The notes beneath the pieces were generated by a model. The model was not told the DNA's origin, ran no database searches, and saw nothing but the letters and a program-made list of their open reading frames with translations. Position numbers and translations under genes: made by a program. A DNA stretch of 20,255 bases from contig CBDVBZ010000059.1 in the NCBI GenBank assembly GCA_965372355.1, forward strand, positions 1 to 20,255, in the 5' to 3' direction. Of the stretch, positions 16,843 to 20,255 are shown piece by piece; position 1 is the stretch's first letter, and each line of letters begins with the position of its first letter. Source of the DNA: CBDVBZ01 sp965372355. GTDB lineage: Bacteria > Krumholzibacteriota > Krumholzibacteriia > WVZY01.

Positions 16843-18097
16843 CAAGCTGCGAACGGTACGCATCGGAGCACGAATCAGATCGAGCGGCCCATCGATGAGA
16901 CGATCCGTGGCTGTTTGTCTCGCCGCGTGCCTGCTTTTGGCCTGCATGCTGGCACCGCTGCGCGTAGAGGCGGGGGCGTTCACGGTATACGTCGATAGGG
17001 ACAGCTACATCAAAGAACTCGCACCGCAACAGAATTTCGGAACGGAAAAGGAACTGCTCGCCAAGACGAAGCCCGGAGACAGTTTCCGCGTCCTCTACCG
17101 GTTCGATCTGTCCACGCTGCCGGCGGGTGAGGCAGTGACCAGCGCGGTCGCAACCTTCTATGTTTCCGGTGGGGATCCTGCCGGGCTGCCGGTCAACATA
17201 TATCGAATTACGGGCAACTGGACAGAAACCGGGGCGAGGTGGAACAACACATCATCCGACTACGACGGCACCACCGTCTATGGATCGTTCATCCCGTCGG
17301 CGGAGGGATTCGTCACCGTGGATATCACCACGCTAGTCAACGAATGGCACAACGGCACCCATAAAAACCACGGACTAATGTTCATTTCGACATCGGCGGA
17401 CTTCGAGTCGAAATACGCGAGCAAGGAATGGGACACGCCCGCGCAGCGCCCGTTTATCAACATCGTTACGGGACCGGCAAACACGGCCCCCACGGTGGTG
17501 AGCGGGATGCCAGATACGACCGTGTCAAAGGACTCCCCCGCCATCGACAACTACCGCGACCTGAACGATGTTTTCTGGGATAACGAGGACGGCAGCGCGC
17601 TGGCGTTCACGATCGAGAGCAACAGCAACCCAGGGCTGGTCGTCGCCGTCATCGATTCGGACAGCAGTCTGGACATCAGTGTCGTGGCGGGTCAGACGGG
17701 AACTGCCACGATCGTTGTCAGGGCGACCGACTCGGGAGCACTATTCGCCGAAGACACATTGTCCATCTACGTAACGTCACCCGAGATCACGCTCGTCAAA
17801 TCGGTCAGCGCCAACCAGGCGATCCCGGGTGATTCACTCGCCTATTTCATCGACTACGCGAACGCGGGCAACGGAGACGCGTTCCAGGTGTTGATCCTCG
17901 ATACCATACCCGCTAATACGGCCTATGTGCTCGGGTCGGCAAGCGGCGCCGGCATGCTGATAGAGTTCAGCCACGACGGGGGGAGCAGCTTCGACACATC
18001 GGAGCTATCGCCGGTGACGCAGATTCGTTGGAGTCTCCTGTTGCCCCTGGTACCGGGGGCAGCGGGCACCGTATCGTTCTCGGTCGTTGTGCAGTGA
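16826..18097 (+). CDS. Secreted DNRLRE-domain protein with C-terminal DUF11 module
   Basis: 423 aa from ATG 16826, which overlaps the end of the 1,906-aa gene by 17 nt; ATG 16895 (400 aa) is the main alternative. Neither has a clear ribosome-binding site. The second gives a compact signal peptide (MRRSVAVCLAAC...), the first allows translational coupling. Residues 50-215 match the DNRLRE/disaggregatase-related type: YVDRDSYIKE, NFGTEKELLAK, LYRFDLSTLPAG, WTETGARWNN, VDITTLVNEW and HGLMF. That fold is a secreted beta-sandwich often found on carbohydrate-active or surface proteins. Residues 221-318 are Ig/cadherin-like and 320-423 are DUF11 (DYANAGNG, DTIPANTAYV, EFSHDGGSSF, VTQIRW). An LAAC lipobox-like string at 32-35 and an LLAC string at 37-40 leave open lipidation at C35 or C40. 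Otherwise cleavage after VEA (residue 49) would leave a cysteine-free mature protein. Last gene of the locus. Confidence 0.85.
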   Translation: MNWVSSKLRTVRIGARIRSSGPSMRRSVAVCLAACLLLACMLAPLRVEAGAFTVYVDRDSYIKELAPQQNFGTEKELLAKTKPGDSFRVLYRFDLSTLPAGEAVTSAVATFYVSGGDPAGLPVNIYRITGNWTETGARWNNTSSDYDGTTVYGSFIPSAEGFVTVDITTLVNEWHNGTHKNHGLMFISTSADFESKYASKEWDTPAQRPFINIVTGPANTAPTVVSGMPDTTVSKDSPAIDNYRDLNDVFWDNEDGSALAFTIESNSNPGLVVAVIDSDSSLDISVVAGQTGTATIVVRATDSGALFAEDTLSIYVTSPEITLVKSVSANQAIPGDSLAYFIDYANAGNGDAFQVLILDTIPANTAYVLGSASGAGMLIEFSHDGGSSFDTSELSPVTQIRWSLLLPLVPGAAGTVSFSVVVQ

Positions 18098-18120
18098 CCG
18101 GGGTATCGCCCGTTCATTTG

Positions 18121-18145
18121 GTGCCGCCGCGGTCGGCTCCGGCAC
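18121..18145. repeat. GC-rich hairpin after the surface locus
   Basis: GTGCCG (18121-18126) pairs with CGGCAC (18140-18145), and CCG/CGG pair again inside. It begins 23 nt after the stop of the 423-aa gene. There is no T-tract, so a Rho-independent terminator is not demonstrated; a transcript-end stabilising hairpin is possible. Confidence 0.35.
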
Positions 18146-18192
18146 AACCGGGCCGTGTCTGTGAAATGTGTAACAATCTAAACCCAATGTTC

Positions 18193-18224
18193 TTGCTGCA
18201 ATCGCAGAAGGAATTGTCTATATT
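18193..18224 (+). promoter_or_regulatory. Weak candidate promoter for the CBS-domain gene
   Basis: TATATT at 18219-18224 is a five-of-six -10 box in an AT-rich patch about 60 bp before ATG 18287. The best upstream partner, TTGCTG at 18193-18198, is 20 bp away, longer than the usual 16-18, so the -35 assignment is poor. The CBS gene probably has its own promoter here because the surface locus ends 189 bp upstream. Confidence 0.25.
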
Positions 18225-18286
18225 CTAGCAAACGTTGTGCGACGACTGCTTGTTGTCGATCGATCCTCTGGTAAGGGAGAACTATT

Positions 18287-18718
18287 ATGATGACCGTCCG
18301 TGACCTGCTGGCACTGAAGGGGAACGACATCTGGTCGATTGCCCCGGATTCCTCCGTCTACGACGCCGTCAAGCTGATGGCCGACAAGGGCATCGGAGCG
18401 CTGCTCGTCATGGAAGGTGACAGACTGTGCGGGATCATCTCGGAAAGGGACTATGCGAGAAAGGTCATGCTCAAGGGCCGTTCTTCGGATGAGACACCGG
18501 TAAAGGACATCATGACGGCGAAAGTCCTCTACGTTGGGCGGGAGCGATCGATCGAGGAATGCATGGCGCTCATGACAGAGAAGCGGGTCCGGCATCTGCC
18601 GGTCATGGAAGATGATCGCCTGATCGGGATTCTCTCGGTGGGCGACGTGATCAAGGCGATCATTTCACAGCAGGAATTCATCATCGAGCAGTTGGAGAAC
18701 TACATCAAGGGACGCTAA
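18287..18718 (+). CDS. Two-CBS-domain protein
   Basis: 143 aa, made almost entirely of a tandem CBS pair (Bateman module): CBS1 at about residues 8-62 (DSSVYDAVKLMADKGIGALL, GIISERDYARK) and CBS2 at about 72-128 (TAKVLYVGRERSIEECMALM, RVRHLPVMEDDRLIGILSVGDV), with a helical tail. Such stand-alone modules bind adenine nucleotides or related ligands and act as cytoplasmic sensors, but the partner cannot be read from the sequence. AGGGAGA at 18274-18280 serves ATG 18287 (6 nt) or the adjoining ATG 18290 (9 nt); the choice changes only one residue. The length is normal for the family. Its TAA stop overlaps by 4 nt the TAG of the convergent membrane-protein gene. Confidence 0.93.
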   Translation: MMTVRDLLALKGNDIWSIAPDSSVYDAVKLMADKGIGALLVMEGDRLCGIISERDYARKVMLKGRSSDETPVKDIMTAKVLYVGRERSIEECMALMTEKRVRHLPVMEDDRLIGILSVGDVIKAIISQQEFIIEQLENYIKGR

Positions 18719-19266
18719 TCACCACCGTCTGTGCGGTCGGTTTTTTGTGAGGGGCGCATGCCCTCCGGGACACCGTACAGTTCGTCCATACAGTCCGGAC
18801 AGAAGCTCCGGGCATCCGTTTTTCCCGTCAAGTAGGCTTCCATTGTCATCCACGACTCTCTGCTGTTGGGGTCCTCGTCTGGTGATCTGACCTTGTTGCA
18901 CCTCGAACAGATCGGTACGATGCCGCCGATCGTCGATCGGATCTCGAGAAGCATTCTCCACTGCAGCAGAATACCCATAAAAACAAATCCAGCCCCAACG
19001 AGAAAGACAACGCTCACAAACAGCTCACCAATCAGTCGGAGATTAAAGAGAAACGCCACGGCGACGACGATGTAGCCGAGCAGAAAAAACGACATCAGTA
19101 TTCTATGGATCCTGAGGACGTTGACGATCGGGTCGCGCCGACTCTCCAGTATCAGAGGGGCGAATTTCAGAAGGTCGGCGGATTTGATCACGCTGGCGAG
19201 CATGATCGCAGCACCGGTGAGGATGATTATGATGTTGATGATGGTCTGCATGCGGAAGTTGCCCAC
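18715..19266 (-). CDS. Small membrane protein with C-terminal four-cysteine zinc-type motif
   Basis: 183 aa from GTG 19266, or 178 aa from ATG 19251; neither has a convincing ribosome-binding site, so the start is unsure. There are three predicted transmembrane helices at about residues 8-26, 55-76 and 82-104. A short cytoplasmic tail contains CSRC (C120, C123) and CPDC (C156, C159) separated by a W...E.Y stretch. That arrangement (CxxCxxxR, W...E.Y, CPxC) is familiar from the C-termini of many PAS/GGDEF and response-regulator proteins of environmental bacteria, where it probably binds a metal. Here it stands alone on a membrane anchor with no kinase, PAS or GGDEF domain. A membrane sensor or adaptor is possible, but no function can be assigned. 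Its stop overlaps the CBS-gene stop. Confidence 0.8.
   Translation of the reverse strand: MGNFRMQTIINIIIILTGAAIMLASVIKSADLLKFAPLILESRRDPIVNVLRIHRILMSFFLLGYIVVAVAFLFNLRLIGELFVSVVFLVGAGFVFMGILLQWRMLLEIRSTIGGIVPICSRCNKVRSPDEDPNSRESWMTMEAYLTGKTDARSFCPDCMDELYGVPEGMRPSQKTDRTDGGD
18724..18746 (+). terminator. Weak terminator-like hairpin plus T6 downstream of the CBS gene
   Basis: ACCG (18724-18727) can pair with CGGT (18734-18737) around a 6-nt loop, followed shortly by six T (18741-18746). The position, just after the CBS-gene stop, fits a terminator embedded in the 3' end of the opposite-strand gene. The 4-bp stem is too short for confidence. Confidence 0.25.
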
Positions 19267-19418
19267 ATGATAAGGGTGATCGGTGCATTGCGCCAGGTGT
19301 TTTCTGGAACGAACATAGTGCCCCTGGTTTGTTCGTTATTCACCAGATTGACGTGGGGCTTTTTCGAGCGACTGAAGCCATACGTCGAGGCGGGTAAACA
19401 TCTGGACAAGGCCCGGGA

Positions 19419-19628
19419 CTAGTCGGTAAAGAAGTCGAAGATGTTGCCCAGCATGCTGCTATCGGCACGATAGATCTCCGTGTACTTGCATCTCGTGCAT
19501 GTCACCGTTGTGAACTTCTTCGACTGGACGTCGAAGATCTTGGCGAGAAAGCCGCCCGTGGCTCTGAACTCGTCCACGTCGCACGTTATGTTGGTACACT
19601 TGGGGCATTTGAACTTGAGACCGTCCAT
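19419..19628 (-). CDS. Small zinc-ribbon protein, DUF2082-like
   Basis: 69 aa from ATG 19628, which has AGGAG about 5 nt upstream. The sequence follows the small zinc-ribbon family formerly called DUF2082: CPKC at 8-11, RATGGFLAKIFDVQ at 22-35, FTTVTCTRC with C44 and C47, KYTEIY, then a GNIFDFF tail. The two CxxC pairs should bind one zinc ion. Function in the family is unknown; nucleic-acid or protein binding is assumed. An in-frame GTG at 19718 with GAGGAG 6 nt upstream would add 30 residues. I prefer 19628 because the family begins just before the first CxxC and a -10 box lies inside the would-be extension. It is transcribed divergently from ispH. Confidence 0.88.
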   Translation of the reverse strand: MDGLKFKCPKCTNITCDVDEFRATGGFLAKIFDVQSKKFTTVTCTRCKYTEIYRADSSMLGNIFDFFTD

Positions 19629-19688
19629 TGAAGCTCCTATCTTCTCTGCACTGCGCAGGCATGGTCGCCAGGTGACATCGCGTTCTCC

Positions 19689-19717
19689 ATAATACACGGC
19701 GATGTATTTTTTATTCA
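19689..19717 (-). promoter_or_regulatory. Candidate promoter for the zinc-ribbon gene
   Basis: On the reverse strand, TATTAT (19694-19689) matches five of six bases of the -10 consensus. The hexamer 17 bp upstream, TGAATA (19717-19712), is a poor -35. A start near 19682 would give a leader of about 54 nt before ATG 19628. It is back-to-back with, and slightly overlaps, the rightward promoter. Confidence 0.35.
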
Positions 19718-19743
19718 CCACCAACTCCTCTAAATGGTATATT
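19714..19743 (+). promoter_or_regulatory. Candidate promoter for ispH
   Basis: TTCACC at 19714-19719 (four of six of the -35 consensus) and TATATT at 19738-19743 (five of six of the -10) are separated by 18 bp. A start near 19750 would leave a leader of about 40 nt before ATG 19792. The surrounding 19700-19745 stretch is the most AT-rich part of this end of the window. Confidence 0.4.
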
Positions 19744-19791
19744 TGACAGGCCCCTGCCGCACTTCCGCCAACCACGGAGCCGATACGACCC

Positions 19792-20255
19792 ATGGTGCGA
19801 GAATTCGACATCCCGCCGATCTTTAGAGGACGGATCATATCCCGAATCAAGAAGGCCCGCCAGGGCTCCGATCCACAGAAACGTGAGTATGCGCCGACGG
19901 TACTGGATTTTGGCCCGGTGAGACTGGTGCTGGCGAGACATTTTGGCTTCTGCTACGGGGTCGAGAACGCCGTTGAGATCGCGTACAAGACGCTGGAAAA
20001 GCACGCCGGTCAGAGGGTCTTCCTCCTCGGTGAGATCATCCACAACGCGACGGTCAACCGGGACCTTCGTGACAGGGGAGTCCGTTTTATATTCTCCCCA
20101 GGCGGCGAGCAGTTGATTCCGTGGGAGGATCTCGAGCCAAACGATGTCGTGATCGTCCCGGCGTTTGGCACGACGCTCGAGCTTCAACGGGAGCTTGCCG
20201 ATCGGGGGATCGATCCCTACGCCTACAATACAACCTGCCCCTTTGTCGAGAAGGT
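19792..20255 (+). CDS. ispH: 4-hydroxy-3-methylbut-2-enyl diphosphate reductase (5' part, runs off the window)
   Basis: 154 codons are present; the gene continues past 20255. The product is the [4Fe-4S] enzyme of the last MEP-pathway step, making IPP and DMAPP from HMBPP in the cytoplasm. Visible hallmarks are the first cluster cysteine C54 (FGFCYGVENAV), H84 (EIIHN), and the second cluster cysteine C149 (NTTCPFVEK). Where the common bacterial form has SAHG, this one has PAFG (residues 123-126), and it carries a 40-residue N-terminal extension. Both are traits of the plant/cyanobacterial-type clade. ATG 19792 is the first ATG after an in-frame stop at 19744-19746. GGAG (19776-19779) is 12 nt away, so GTG 19795 cannot be excluded. 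The third cluster cysteine would lie outside the window. Confidence 0.95.
   Translation, partial: MVREFDIPPIFRGRIISRIKKARQGSDPQKREYAPTVLDFGPVRLVLARHFGFCYGVENAVEIAYKTLEKHAGQRVFLLGEIIHNATVNRDLRDRGVRFIFSPGGEQLIPWEDLEPNDVVIVPAFGTTLELQRELADRGIDPYAYNTTCPFVEK

Noticed and set aside
19105..19422. 105-codon forward open frame between the membrane-protein and zinc-ribbon genes
   Set aside because: Its first half is antisense to the membrane-protein gene and it has no ribosome-binding site or recognisable domain.
19743..19748. Perfect TTGACA just upstream of ispH
   Set aside because: The sequence 16-18 bp downstream is GC-rich with no -10 likeness; TATATT overlapping its 5' end is a better -10 for an upstream promoter.

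Overview
The window reads as chromosomal DNA of an uncultured Gram-negative bacterium with moderately high GC. An outer membrane is implied by a metallopeptidase fused to a C-terminal beta-barrel, a 1,906-residue barrel protein with an OmpA-type peptidoglycan-binding domain, and Sec signal peptides on every protein of a large surface locus. The gene style (DUF11 proteins, M1 peptidase-barrel fusion, alkaline-phosphatase/TPR protein, plant/cyanobacterial-type IspH) resembles candidate phyla near the FCB group (Zixibacteria, Latescibacterota, Krumholzibacteriota). That placement is inference, not a taxonomic call.

Layout. Positions 1-426 hold no recognised gene. They contain inverted repeats, two identical 20-bp copies of a palindromic element (271-315) resembling an insertion-sequence end, and a plausible promoter. 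Positions 427-4286 (+) are a two-gene unit: a membrane-anchored protein joining an SPFH/Band-7-like segment, an alkaline-phosphatase-superfamily phosphodiesterase domain and four TPRs, followed by glycolytic gpmI with a TTG start. Positions 4283-7225 (-) encode an M1 metallopeptidase fused to an outer-membrane barrel; its stop codon overlaps that of gpmI. Positions 7226-7822 are a 597-bp divergent intergenic region rich in repeats and palindromes.

Positions 7823-18097 (+) are the most distinctive part: four consecutive genes encoding secreted proteins built from DUF11/Ig-like modules (164, 898, 1,906 and 423 aa). The 1,906-aa protein combines an N-terminal module shared with the 898-aa protein, an SdrD-B-like domain, an internal OmpA domain and a C-terminal barrel of about 790 residues. 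The other three are soluble or possibly lipidated, lack cysteine once mature, and end in the same type of DUF11 module. I propose an outer-membrane-anchored surface or envelope assembly whose barrel protein anchors, and perhaps exports, the other three.

Positions 18287-20255 are ordinary: a two-CBS-domain protein (+), a membrane protein with a four-cysteine zinc-type motif (-, stop codons overlapping the CBS gene), a small zinc-ribbon protein (-), and the 5' part of ispH (+), which runs off the window. The last two are divergently transcribed from what look like back-to-back promoters. I saw no tRNA, rRNA, CRISPR array or intact insertion sequence.
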